Positions 26,520 to 35,100 of a stretch of 64,000 nucleotides of DNA are shown in pieces. The notes under the pieces are model-generated. The model ran no database searches, had not been told where the DNA came from, and worked only from the letters and a program-made list of their open reading frames with translations. The DNA lies in contig NZ_JAFIEU010000011.1 of assembly GCF_020832325.1 (NCBI RefSeq), positions 56,813 to 120,812 on the forward strand, in the 5' to 3' direction. Each line of letters starts with the position of its first letter. Positions within the stretch are counted from its first letter, which is position 1. Position numbers and translations under genes: made by a program. The stretch is from Lunatimonas sp. (GTDB lineage Bacteria > Bacteroidota > Bacteroidia > Cytophagales > Cyclobacteriaceae).

Positions 26520-27815
26520 CTAGATGAAGTCTACGAGTGTCTCCAAACGCATGCCTCTGCTTCCTTTGATCAGGATCAGGTAATCCTCCAGTTGGGAATC
26601 TAATAGCCAGTTGCGTAGGGAAAACGGATCCGGAAAATACAGCGCCTTAGGGGCTTTGGCAAGCGCATGCTGCACCAAGGTTCCGCTCAGGCAAACCTTG
26701 TCCACAGACATACCGGCCAGCAATTCTCCCAATCTCCTATGCTCCGCCTCAGTATGCTCTCCCAGTTCCAGCATATCTCCCACGATGACCATCTTGTTCG
26801 GTTTTCCATCCATTCGGTCAAAAGCCAATAATGCGGCCTCCATGCTGGAGGGATTGGCATTGTAGGCGTCTAACAAAATCAGGTTGCTCCTTTTCTCGAT
26901 AAGTTGGGAACGCATATTCGCTGGCCGGTAGGCCGCGGCTGCCTCCGCGCTATCTAGGGGAGATATGCCAAAAAACTTACCTACCGCTATCGCTGCCGCG
27001 ATATTATCAAAATTGTACTTACCAATAAGCTGTGATTGAAAAACCTGCTCTGAACCCTCCACCCGAAAACACACAAAGGGATCTGCCGAAACGAAACTCA
27101 CCTCGCAAAATGAATCCTTTTCAGGAAAAAGAACTGGATCAGCAAACCGCCGTATCATGTTGGTGAAGACTTCCTGCCGTGTATTGATAAACACGCGGCC
27201 ACCGGACTCCCGCAAGTGTTGGAATAGCTCGGTTTTGGTCTTCAACACGCCTTCTAGCCCCCCCATCCCCTCCAGGTGCGCCTTTCCAATATTGGTAATC
27301 AGCCCATGTGTCGGATGGGCAATGCCGCAAAGCTCTTGTATATCTCCCTGCTTATTCGCTCCCATTTCGATGATCGCCAACTCCGTATCCGACCCGATTT
27401 CCAAGAGTGTTAGAGGAACTCCAATATGGTTGTTGAGGTTTCCACTTGTGGCGTGGGCACGAAACTTCCGACTCAATACCGCAAACAACAATTCTTTGGT
27501 AGTCGTCTTACCGTTGCTGCCCGTAAGCCCGAAAATCGGTATGTCGAGCTGATCTCGGTGAAAACGAGCCAACTCCTGCAAGGCACGTAAGGTATCCGGG
27601 ACGACGATATACCGGTCATCTTCGGGCCTGGCAACGTCCGGATTATCCACCACCACGGCGCAGGCGCCCTGTTCCAGCGCCTGATCGGAAAAGGTATTTG
27701 CGTCAAAATTGGGACCCTTAAGGGCGAAGAACAGATTCCCGCGGGCGATCTTACGTGTATCGGTGCATACACCTGTAGAAGCAAGGAATGTTCGGTAAAG
27801 TTGCTCTATTTCCAT
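26520..27815 (-). CDS. murF: UDP-N-acetylmuramoyl-tripeptide--D-alanyl-D-alanine ligase
   Basis: 431 residues. ATP-binding P-loop GLTGSNGKTTTKE at about 96-108; Mur ligase motifs SGNLNNHIGVPLTLLE, IEMGANKQGDI, NIGKAHLEGMGG, YNANPSSMEAAL and VVGDMLELGEH follow. The N-terminal domain has DTRKIARGNLFFAL, the MurF uracil-pocket pattern. It adds D-Ala-D-Ala to the peptidoglycan precursor in the cytoplasm. Standing alone rather than in a mur/dcw cluster is usual for many Bacteroidota. Divergent from the T9SS FG-GAP gene. Confidence 0.95.
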   Translation of the reverse strand: MEIEQLYRTFLASTGVCTDTRKIARGNLFFALKGPNFDANTFSDQALEQGACAVVVDNPDVARPEDDRYIVVPDTLRALQELARFHRDQLDIPIFGLTGSNGKTTTKELLFAVLSRKFRAHATSGNLNNHIGVPLTLLEIGSDTELAIIEMGANKQGDIQELCGIAHPTHGLITNIGKAHLEGMGGLEGVLKTKTELFQHLRESGGRVFINTRQEVFTNMIRRFADPVLFPEKDSFCEVSFVSADPFVCFRVEGSEQVFQSQLIGKYNFDNIAAAIAVGKFFGISPLDSAEAAAAYRPANMRSQLIEKRSNLILLDAYNANPSSMEAALLAFDRMDGKPNKMVIVGDMLELGEHTEAEHRRLGELLAGMSVDKVCLSGTLVQHALAKAPKALYFPDPFSLRNWLLDSQLEDYLILIKGSRGMRLETLVDFI

Positions 27816-27944
27816 GGCCTAAACCAGACTGGTTTGATCGTGTCAAAAACCCCCAAAAACCGTGAATGACCGTTTAGGGAATAAAAACAAAAGTAATATA
27901 TCCCCTTTCAAAAAGTATCGTTTAACTTTAAAAATTAAAACGAC

Positions 27945-30059
27945 ATGCGTACTGCCTTTTTTTTCCTAGCCTTGATGTGGACGTCGCTGAGCCAAGCGCA
28001 GAAAACCTACCGCTTGGCTTCAACAGGAGAGGTAGAATCTGCTGAATCGCAGTATGCCATGCCCTTTGCCGGTGGAATAAACGCGGCTCAGTTCCAAACC
28101 CTTGACACCAACGGGGATGGGCAGGAAGAATACGTAGTGTGGGATATCAATGCCCGTATGGTTTCAGTATTCCGCGAGGAAAACGGCACGTTTACGCACC
28201 TGCCAGAGCTTTCATATGCATTTCCAACAGACATTAGCGGCTTTTTGGTACTTGCAGATTTTGATGGAGACGGCAAAAAGGATCTTTTCACCAGTTCTCC
28301 TTTTGGCATCAAAGCCTATAGAAATACCTCTACGCCCTCCCGCCTTCAATGGGAAGAAGCACAGCCTTTCCTTCGACTGGATAATGGCTCCAACGTCACG
28401 GCCAATAGCTTGGATATCCCCCTTATCCTAGACCTGGACGGAGATGGCGACTTAGACATCCTTACATTTAACTTTGCCACAGGTGATTATCTGGAGTTTT
28501 ACCGAAACACCAGCATCGAACGAAAAGGAGTAGCAGACATCGATGGGTTTGCCAGCGCCCAAGTACGCTGGGGAGCGTTTGAATTTTGCAGTTGCGGAAA
28601 CTTTTCCTTCGGACAAACCTGTGCAGGGCAACCTATCGCTTCGGCAACCCGGATTCCAGAAGCGGCCAGAACGGAACATGCCGGTGGACACTCCATGCTT
28701 TTTCATGATTTTGACGGCGACGGAATCCGCGACCTCCTGCTGGGACAGGATGAGTGCAAAACGCTTTATTTTCTCCCCAATAAAGGTACCGACGCAGCGC
28801 CTGTCTTCGATGAATTCAGGACGGAGTTGCCAAATCTTGGCCCACTTCCTGAATTTCCTATCTTCCATGCCGCATATTTGGTAAAAGGAAACTTGCTGAT
28901 CAGCACACACAGCTCGGAAGCTTCCGCTGGCTTTGGAATTGATTTTGCATCCAGCATTTATCAGTATGCGTTGACAGACGAAACCGATTCACCAGGTACC
29001 CGCAGATTTTTACAGGAGCACATGATCGACTTGGGTGAAAATGCACGCCCTGTATTTGAAGGAAATCGACTGAACGGTGTCCTGACCGTAACCGCCAATC
29101 AAACAAACGCGGGCCGAGTCAGTGGCAGGGCTTATCGCTACACCCTGCAAAATGGCCGTTGGACCGAAGTAACGGATGACTACCTTAATCTATCCCAGCT
29201 ACATTTAAGGGAATTGAGCGTACAAAACTATCGGGCAGCCTCGGGTAAGGTCTGGATAATGGTATCCGGGGAGGAAGTGATCAACAATATCCCTGAGAAA
29301 AAAATCCTCTGGGCTGAAGCCGAAGAACCGGCAGCCCTCCAAGCAACCACCATCCCCGGGTTTATACTCCGGGGTGTGGATCAACCCTACTTTTTCTCCC
29401 ACCAGGGAGCCGACTACCTGCTATTGGCAAGGCAGACTGGCGAACTGGTCCTCTTTCGGGTTGCCATCGGGGCCACCCTGACCTTTGAACTGATAGAAAG
29501 GGACTTCTTGGGATTTAGCGACAACCCGGTAAACAGGGGACTGACCGTGGCGGTTATACCCGGATCATCTCCAGCGCTCGTGGCTGTAGATCAGCGCGGC
29601 ATACTGCGGCAAATCGCTGATTTCATGGAAAACCCCAGCGAAATACCACTTCGTATCCAACTGGAAGAAAATCTGCTAAGTGTATCCAGACTAGGCCGAA
29701 ACACTTGGATTACGCCTCTTCTGGACCCGTTTTCGAATAAAGTAGACCTGATACTGGGTACTCGGGCTGGTGGCTTGATGTACCTCATGGATACATCCGA
29801 TGATAGCGTCTCCCCTGGAGAAGATATGCAGGTTCGGTTGTACCCCAACCCATCGAGCGGACGTATCGTGTTATTGGCCAACCTAGACGCAAACGTAACG
29901 GTCATCGATGCCTCCGGACGCTTGGTCGAGGAAGGTATTCCGCTAAACGCTAATATGGAAACCGCCCATGACCTATCTCACTTGCCCCCTGGGCTGTACG
30001 TGGTCCGTGTAACCGGGACGCAGCGCACCGTACACCGAAAGCTTATCATCAAAAAATAA
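27945..30059 (+). CDS. Secreted FG-GAP repeat protein with T9SS C-terminal sorting domain
   Basis: 704 residues; signal peptide FFFLALMWTSLSQA. FG-GAP/VCBS calcium loops occur near 46 (LDTNGDGQEEYV), 103 (ADFDGDGKKDLF), 162 (LDLDGDGDLDIL) and 246 (HDFDGDGIRDLL). A Cys-rich insert FCSCGNFSFGQTCAG follows the third loop. The last about 75 residues are a type A sorting domain: RLYPNPSSGRIVLL, then VTVIDASGRLVEE and LPPGLYVVRVTG, ending HRKLIIKK. It is therefore exported through the type IX system and attached or released at the cell surface. Binding target unknown. Ends 5 bases from the convergent nitrilase gene. Confidence 0.92.
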   Translation: MRTAFFFLALMWTSLSQAQKTYRLASTGEVESAESQYAMPFAGGINAAQFQTLDTNGDGQEEYVVWDINARMVSVFREENGTFTHLPELSYAFPTDISGFLVLADFDGDGKKDLFTSSPFGIKAYRNTSTPSRLQWEEAQPFLRLDNGSNVTANSLDIPLILDLDGDGDLDILTFNFATGDYLEFYRNTSIERKGVADIDGFASAQVRWGAFEFCSCGNFSFGQTCAGQPIASATRIPEAARTEHAGGHSMLFHDFDGDGIRDLLLGQDECKTLYFLPNKGTDAAPVFDEFRTELPNLGPLPEFPIFHAAYLVKGNLLISTHSSEASAGFGIDFASSIYQYALTDETDSPGTRRFLQEHMIDLGENARPVFEGNRLNGVLTVTANQTNAGRVSGRAYRYTLQNGRWTEVTDDYLNLSQLHLRELSVQNYRAASGKVWIMVSGEEVINNIPEKKILWAEAEEPAALQATTIPGFILRGVDQPYFFSHQGADYLLLARQTGELVLFRVAIGATLTFELIERDFLGFSDNPVNRGLTVAVIPGSSPALVAVDQRGILRQIADFMENPSEIPLRIQLEENLLSVSRLGRNTWITPLLDPFSNKVDLILGTRAGGLMYLMDTSDDSVSPGEDMQVRLYPNPSSGRIVLLANLDANVTVIDASGRLVEEGIPLNANMETAHDLSHLPPGLYVVRVTGTQRTVHRKLIIKK

Positions 30060-30064
30060 CTGTT

Positions 30065-30859
30065 CTAATCCCTTAGCTCAAAATCATCCGCATCCTTCCA
30101 AGCCGGAAACTTCTCCCGGTATGCCAACAACGCTGCTCCATCCAAGGTAATAAGAAGTGTCTGCTCCTGAGAGCCCACATACCCCAATGTATCTCCTTTA
30201 AAATCATTGACTGCCGAGTGACCTAGGTATTCGATCCCATTGCCATCAACTCCCACTCTGTTCAATCCCAGGGTATAGCACCAGTTTTCTACTGCCCTGG
30301 CCTTCAGTAGCACATCCCAAGCCTGCGCCCGAGACCCCGGCCAGGAGGCTATGTACAGCGAAAAATCATAGGCAAAAGCTCCTTGCTCGCTAACCCTATT
30401 TCTAGACCAAACTGGAAACCGTAGATCATAACAAATCTGGGGCAGTATCCGCCATCCATTCACAGTAAATATAGGTTGCTCTGTTCCCATCGAAAAAAAT
30501 CCGTCCTCTCCCGCCATTCGAAACAGGTGCCTTTTATCATAATACTGCAACCCTCCCTCTGGGGTGGCCCAAAGTAGTCGGTTTAGGTACCGCTCATTTT
30601 CCCTTATAATTACACTTCCGGTCACCACTGCCTTGGTCTGTGCGGCCATGGCCTTCAGCCAGCGGCACGCATCTAAATTCATGGGTTCGGCCATACTTGC
30701 CACGTCCATGGTAAATCCGGTGGAAAACATCTCTGGAAGCACAATCAGATCCACCTGCTCGCCAATCTGCCAGATTTTCTCTTCAAACATGGCCAGGTTG
30801 GCACTTTTGGCGTGCCAATGTATCTCAGACTGTATGGCTGCAACTTTGAGATCCTTCAT
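30065..30859 (-). CDS. Carbon-nitrogen hydrolase, omega-amidase (YafV/NIT2)-like
   Basis: 264 residues from MKDLKVAAIQSEIHW (the frame opens 7 codons earlier). Nitrilase triad: Glu43 in VLPEMFSTGF, Lys109 in YYDKRHLF and Cys143 in QICYDLRFPVWSRN. The sequence RHLFRMAGEDGFFSMG and NRVGVDGNGIEYLGHS fit the YafV/omega-amidase branch, which hydrolyses alpha-ketoglutaramate and similar amides in methionine salvage and glutamine transamination. Last gene of a compact minus-strand operon after def. Confidence 0.88.
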   Translation of the reverse strand: MKDLKVAAIQSEIHWHAKSANLAMFEEKIWQIGEQVDLIVLPEMFSTGFTMDVASMAEPMNLDACRWLKAMAAQTKAVVTGSVIIRENERYLNRLLWATPEGGLQYYDKRHLFRMAGEDGFFSMGTEQPIFTVNGWRILPQICYDLRFPVWSRNRVSEQGAFAYDFSLYIASWPGSRAQAWDVLLKARAVENWCYTLGLNRVGVDGNGIEYLGHSAVNDFKGDTLGYVGSQEQTLLITLDGAALLAYREKFPAWKDADDFELRD

Positions 30860-30906
30860 GAGCGTGTTGTAGGCTGTCAAATTAGGTATTCAAAAAATCG
30901 AATTAG

Positions 30907-31458
30907 TCAGATGGGGTACAGCATGCGGTAGTCCGTAGGTACCTTTCCCTTACTGATATCAATCAGCTTGCTCTTAACCATGCGCTTCTTGAGGCCCTTT
31001 AGGTAGTCCACAAATAAAATCCCCTCTAAGTGGTCATATTCGTGCTGTATAACCCGGGCAGTTAGACCTGAAAACTCTTCCTCTTTCAGATTCCAGTTCT
31101 CGTCATAGTATTCGAGTGTTAGTTTTTCCGGTCGGATGATTTCTGCCCTCACTTCCGGAATACTCAGGCAGCCCTCCTCAAAGCCATAATCATCCCCGTA
31201 TTCGTCGAGTATGATGGGGTTGATAAACGCACGGCGAATACCCTTTTCCTCCGAGTCCTCGTCCAGCATGAGGCTGCTGTCTATCACGAACAGGCGGATG
31301 CCTTTGTTGATCTGAGGTGCGGCAAGTCCCACACCGCTTGCATGTTCCATGGTAGAGAACATGTCTTTTATCAGAGGCTTCACATCTTCGCCCTCCACAA
31401 TGTCTACCGCTTCCTTTTTTAAGATTGGGTTTCCGTATGCTACAATCGGATATATCAT
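30907..31458 (-). CDS. def: Peptide deformylase
   Basis: 183 residues. All three motifs are present: GVGLAAPQI, EEGCLSIPEVRAEI (metal Cys) and VIQHEYDHLEGILF (HExxH-type HEYDH). It removes the formyl group from nascent proteins at the ribosome, using Fe2+ or similar. Its ATG overlaps the ruvX stop by 4 bases (31455-31458), showing translational coupling. Length and motif spacing fit type I bacterial enzymes. Confidence 0.96.
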   Translation of the reverse strand: MIYPIVAYGNPILKKEAVDIVEGEDVKPLIKDMFSTMEHASGVGLAAPQINKGIRLFVIDSSLMLDEDSEEKGIRRAFINPIILDEYGDDYGFEEGCLSIPEVRAEIIRPEKLTLEYYDENWNLKEEEFSGLTARVIQHEYDHLEGILFVDYLKGLKKRMVKSKLIDISKGKVPTDYRMLYPI

Positions 31459-31868
31459 TTTTTCTCTAAATACGTTTGCAAAATAATGGCTGCGCTGATC
31501 TTATCTAAGTTACCTGCTTTCTCCTTTCTATCCTTCTTTTTACTGCCCATGGTGATCATCGATTGCATGGCCATTTTCGACGTAAATCGTTCATCCACCA
31601 ACACCACCTCTTTGGCAGGAAAGGCTTTATTCAGTCGTTTTTGCGTCTGAAGCACCTGTTGGGTCATCTGCGTATCGGCTCCTGTCATGGATTTAGGATA
31701 TCCCAATACGATGATGTCCACTTCCTCTGCCCGAAAATAGTTTTCCAAGTACGTAAACAAGGTATGGGTAGGAATCGTCTCAAGGGGATTGGCAACGAGT
31801 TGCAATGGATCGGTAACCGCCAAACCCGTTCGTTTGGTTCCCAGATCTATGGCTATCACACGACCCAT
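31455..31868 (-). CDS. ruvX: Holliday junction resolvase-like RuvX/YqgF
   Basis: 137 residues. RNase H-like fold with the N-terminal catalytic Asp in AIDLGTKRTGLAV, then VLGYPKSMTG, EVVLVDERFTSKMA and late KISAAIILQTYLE. YqgF proteins process 16S rRNA ends and may resolve recombination junctions. The start ATG shares one base with the hemerythrin gene stop (TGATG at 31866-31870) and its stop overlaps def by four. It is part of the operon hemerythrin-ruvX-def-nitrilase. Confidence 0.94.
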   Translation of the reverse strand: MGRVIAIDLGTKRTGLAVTDPLQLVANPLETIPTHTLFTYLENYFRAEEVDIIVLGYPKSMTGADTQMTQQVLQTQKRLNKAFPAKEVVLVDERFTSKMAMQSMITMGSKKKDRKEKAGNLDKISAAIILQTYLEKK

Positions 31869-32626
31869 CAGTTGGATTTGATCTTTTGAGCGAGGCTTCT
31901 TTTGACTTCTTTTTCCAACTCCACGGCTTTCGGGAAAAGAAGGTCGTTTTCGACTTTGGCGTGAATGATTAGTTCCCGCTCCAGCTGCTGCAGCTCGTGG
32001 TACAGGACTTTGATAGCAATGGGAGCACCTTCATGGAGGGTATAGTTGGAGGTAAGCTTTCGAATTCCCTCCATCTCATCGTCATGGGCTTCGTGTTCTT
32101 CAGCCAACTCGATAATGGACGCCACCTCAAACACCTTGACCGCTTCATGGAGAGGCAATCGATTTCGCTCTACCTCTTGTAAAAAATGAATGCGCTCAAA
32201 AAGCGTATCCTCTTCTTCGTGTATGTGATGGATAAAATCATCTGCAAAGAGAGGAAACATAAGCCGAAGGTCCGAAAGAAGGGAATCGTAGGAAGGATCG
32301 GCTTGAATACCTGACACCATACTGGAAAGAAAAGGCAACTCCTGTCGCATGAAATACCGGTGTTTCTTCTTTAAGTACCCTACCAGCACCTCTATGGGAT
32401 GCAAATACAATTCTTCCGGGGTGGGATCTGGGGACATGGCCCAGCTTTCCAGTTCCGCCACCACCTGCGAGGGGTTGACCTTGAACTTCAGACAAACCTC
32501 CTCCAGGGAATTACGCTCATACTCAAAAAAGCTGATGCCAAAGTAATGGAGCACCGCGGCGAAAACGTGGTTTTCGCTTACGAGGTCACCAATCGACTTT
32601 TTATATATGTTCCCCGATAATGCCAT
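31868..32626 (-). CDS. Hemerythrin-domain protein, Ric/ScdA-like but without the CysCys motif
   Basis: 252 residues. Residues about 10-60 align with the N-terminal ScdA (DUF542) domain of di-iron iron-sulfur repair proteins (SIGDLVSENHVFAAVLHYFG, then RNSLEEVCLKFKV), but the usual D-x-C-C-x-G reads ISFFEYER. The rest is a four-helix hemerythrin-type bundle with metal-ligand candidates: KKKHRYFMRQELPFL, HHIHEEEDTLFERI, AEEHEAHDDEMEGI and HAKVENDLLFPKA. Family members bind a di-iron centre and repair or protect iron-sulfur proteins after nitrosative stress, or bind O2/NO. Loss of the cysteine pair suggests an altered role. First gene of the operon. Confidence 0.85.
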   Translation of the reverse strand: MALSGNIYKKSIGDLVSENHVFAAVLHYFGISFFEYERNSLEEVCLKFKVNPSQVVAELESWAMSPDPTPEELYLHPIEVLVGYLKKKHRYFMRQELPFLSSMVSGIQADPSYDSLLSDLRLMFPLFADDFIHHIHEEEDTLFERIHFLQEVERNRLPLHEAVKVFEVASIIELAEEHEAHDDEMEGIRKLTSNYTLHEGAPIAIKVLYHELQQLERELIIHAKVENDLLFPKAVELEKEVKRSLAQKIKSN

Positions 32627-32806
32627 TCACACAAAAGTACAAATTTTTTGACGCAAAAAAGGAGTAATCTAGGATCGAAATTTAATTTGTTGCGTTAAAC
32701 TAAACGAAACACCTTTAATATCGGTTTAATTGTATAAGTGGATATTTTCTACGTAATTTATGAATCGCAGAGATATCCTTTTAGAAATCCTAACTTAGTA
32801 ATCAAC

Positions 32807-34435
32807 GTGAGCGAAGCAAAAAACACGAAAGCACAAATACGGCTTCCTATCCTACTGTCTATCGGCGTCGCCGCCGGAATATGGTTTGGGGCCACTTTCG
32901 CCGAACCCAAAAATGACAGGAATGATCTGAAGTCGGCCATATACAAACTTCAGGAAATCATCACCTACATCAACCGCGACTACGTGGACAGCGTAAACAC
33001 CAACGAACTGGTGGAATACGGCATTGAAAAAATGCTCAACAAATTAGATCCGCATTCCAGCTACATCACCGCTAAGGACGCTAAGTTGGCCAAATCCCAA
33101 CTGGAAGGCGAATTTGATGGTATAGGAATCGAATTCGGCATCCTTCGCGACACGATCTATGTGGTGTCACCCCTCACAGGTGGCCCTTCTGAAAAACTGG
33201 GGCTTCTACCGGGGGATCAGATAGTCACCGTAGACGGAAAAACCGTAGCCGGCATTGGGGTTACCAACAGGGATGTATTTGACCTCCTGAGGGGACCCAA
33301 AGGCAGTGTGGTTGACATCGGGATCAAACGGAAAAACAACCAAGACCTACTGGATTTTTCCATCACCCGGGATAAGATACCCCAGTATTCCGTGAATGCC
33401 TCCTACATGATAGACGAGGAAGTCGGGTATATCAAAATCACCCGTTTTGCGGCAAACACTCACGAAGAATTCAGAAAAGCCCTTACAGACCTCAAAGCAC
33501 AAGGTATGACCAAGCTGATGCTTGATCTACAGGGCAATCCTGGAGGCTATATGGGTGCGGCGATAAATATAGCAGACGAACTACTGAGCAATGAAGCGGT
33601 TATCGTATCCCAAGAGGGCAAACTGAAACGATACAATCAAAAAGCGCGGGCGCTTAGGCCAGGTGCGTTTGAGGACGGTTCCATCGTCGTATTGATCAAC
33701 GAAGGTAGTGCTTCCGCCTCTGAGATCGTCGCCGGTGCCATTCAGGACAACGACCGTGGACTGATAGTGGGCCGCCGATCCTTTGGCAAAGGACTGGTAC
33801 AAATGCCGATAGACTTATCTGACGGTGCAGAACTCAGGCTAACGATAGCCCGGTACTATACGCCTTCCGGCCGATCCATCCAAAAACCCTACGGAGAAGA
33901 CGAAGATGATTATGGAATGGATTATTTCCGCCGACTGGAACACGGCGAATTCTTTACCGCAGATTCTATCTCTTTTAATGACAGCCTCAAGTATGAGACC
34001 GTAAAAGGCCGCACAGTGTACGGTGGCGGCGGCATCATGCCCGATTATTTCGTACCGATGGATACGACCATGTCCAGCCCCTACGTAAACCGCCTTTTCA
34101 ACTCAGAAGCTTGGAGGGAGTTTATCCTCGACTACCTGGACAAAAACAAAAAGGTCTACGCCAACATGAGCTTTGACGACTACTACCACAAATACGAAGT
34201 GTCAGATGCCATGCTCAACGAATTGATCAAAGTGGGTGAAAAAAATAAGGTAAAGTTTGTAGAGAAAGATTTCAACAAGTCGAAACCCTACTTAAAAACC
34301 CTTATCAAAGCTCACATGGGGCGCAATCTGTACGATGAAAACGCTTTCTACCGCGTCATAAATGATATCAACGAGGTGTATCAACAGGGTTTGAACCTCT
34401 TTGATGAAGCTACCAAGTTAGCCTTCATAGATTGA
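32807..34435 (+). CDS. S41-family C-terminal processing protease
   Basis: About 542 residues from the preferred GTG at 32807 (MSEAKNTKAQIRL), which directly precedes a membrane anchor; the frame also opens at a GTG at 32738 but the first 23 codons look non-coding. A PDZ domain lies around GGPSEKLGLLPGDQIVTVDG. The S41 catalytic Ser/Lys region is INEGSASASEIVAGAIQDND and GRRSFGKGLVQ. A C-terminal extension of about 150 residues is helix-rich. The family cleaves the C-termini of periplasmic or exported proteins. The plus-strand terminator after it indicates a single-gene unit. Confidence 0.92.
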   Translation: MSEAKNTKAQIRLPILLSIGVAAGIWFGATFAEPKNDRNDLKSAIYKLQEIITYINRDYVDSVNTNELVEYGIEKMLNKLDPHSSYITAKDAKLAKSQLEGEFDGIGIEFGILRDTIYVVSPLTGGPSEKLGLLPGDQIVTVDGKTVAGIGVTNRDVFDLLRGPKGSVVDIGIKRKNNQDLLDFSITRDKIPQYSVNASYMIDEEVGYIKITRFAANTHEEFRKALTDLKAQGMTKLMLDLQGNPGGYMGAAINIADELLSNEAVIVSQEGKLKRYNQKARALRPGAFEDGSIVVLINEGSASASEIVAGAIQDNDRGLIVGRRSFGKGLVQMPIDLSDGAELRLTIARYYTPSGRSIQKPYGEDEDDYGMDYFRRLEHGEFFTADSISFNDSLKYETVKGRTVYGGGGIMPDYFVPMDTTMSSPYVNRLFNSEAWREFILDYLDKNKKVYANMSFDDYYHKYEVSDAMLNELIKVGEKNKVKFVEKDFNKSKPYLKTLIKAHMGRNLYDENAFYRVINDINEVYQQGLNLFDEATKLAFID

Positions 34436-34460
34436 CGAAGTAGCAACCTCTAAGGCAACC

Positions 34461-34495
34461 AAAAGGCCGGAACGAAGTAGTTCTGGCCTTTTTTT
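34461..34495 (+). terminator. Terminator after the S41 protease
   Basis: Thirteen-base arms (AAAAGGCCGGAAC / GTTCTGGCCTTTT) with one G-U pair and a 6-base loop, followed by further T. It lies 26 bases after the stop. Confidence 0.85.
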
Positions 34496-34569
34496 ATGGG
34501 CGATTCGGTATAATTTTTCCTATATTAGTCGGATAAAACCAAATCCTGTTATCCCAAAATCAGCCAAAA

Positions 34570-35016
34570 ATGAATTATTCAATCACTTGTATTACCTTTT
34601 TATTGCTTGCATCCATCATGACTGCTAACGGACAAACCAGAATCAATCACGTAGCCATTTATGCCAAAGACATCCAGGCCAGTGGGGAGTTTTATGAAAA
34701 AATCGTTGGGTTAAAAGAGATTGATGAGCCTTTTAAAGATGGGCTCCATATTTGGTATGACATGGGATTGGGCACTTCCCTGCATGTGATCGCCAGAGAG
34801 CATCCGTGGACCAACCCAAGCATTGAAAAAGACAACCACCTATGCTTCAGTGTGGCCGATTTAGACGGCTTTATCAAGCAATTGGTGGAAAATAAAATCC
34901 CTTATGAAGACGCACGCGGAAACCCATCCACAATTAATATCCGGCCGGATGGTATTCGTCAGATCTACATTCAAGACCCCAGTGGATACTGGTTGGAGAT
35001 CAACGATGAATACTAA
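34570..35016 (+). CDS. Exported VOC-family (glyoxalase-like) protein
   Basis: 148 residues; signal peptide ending TANGQ. One VOC-type beta-alpha-beta-beta-beta unit repeated: INHVAIYAKDIQASGEFYEK and DNHLCFSVADLDGFIKQLV, with metal-ligand candidates His in NHVAIY, His in LHVIARE, His in NHLCF and Glu in YWLEIND. The HxE-type set fits glyoxalase/dioxygenase-like enzymes, but being exported makes glyoxalase I unlikely. Substrate unknown. Flanked by a terminator on both sides. Confidence 0.85.
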   Translation: MNYSITCITFLLLASIMTANGQTRINHVAIYAKDIQASGEFYEKIVGLKEIDEPFKDGLHIWYDMGLGTSLHVIAREHPWTNPSIEKDNHLCFSVADLDGFIKQLVENKIPYEDARGNPSTINIRPDGIRQIYIQDPSGYWLEINDEY

Positions 35017-35045
35017 TCGTCCCGAAAGGTATACTTCAGAAATAG

Positions 35046-35081
35046 AAAAATCCCGGCCACATCGTTGCGGCCGGGATTTTT
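35046..35081. terminator. Bidirectional terminator between VOC gene and M1 peptidase gene
   Basis: Perfect 13-base arms AAAAATCCCGGCC / GGCCGGGATTTTT with a 10-base loop; serves both converging genes. Confidence 0.88.
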
Positions 35082-35100
35082 ATTATGCAAGGCTGTTCAT

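Noticed and set aside
26376..26603. 75-codon plus-strand ORF (MSCGTCWIMDEK...) over the murF end
   Set aside because: It overlaps the 3' end of murF antisense by 84 bases, has no signal or family likeness, and no promoter was found; more likely chance.
32632..32639. TACTTTTG -7 match just upstream of the hemerythrin gene (minus strand)
   Set aside because: It would place the transcript start almost on the ATG (about 2 bases before it) and lacks a proper -33 partner; probably chance.
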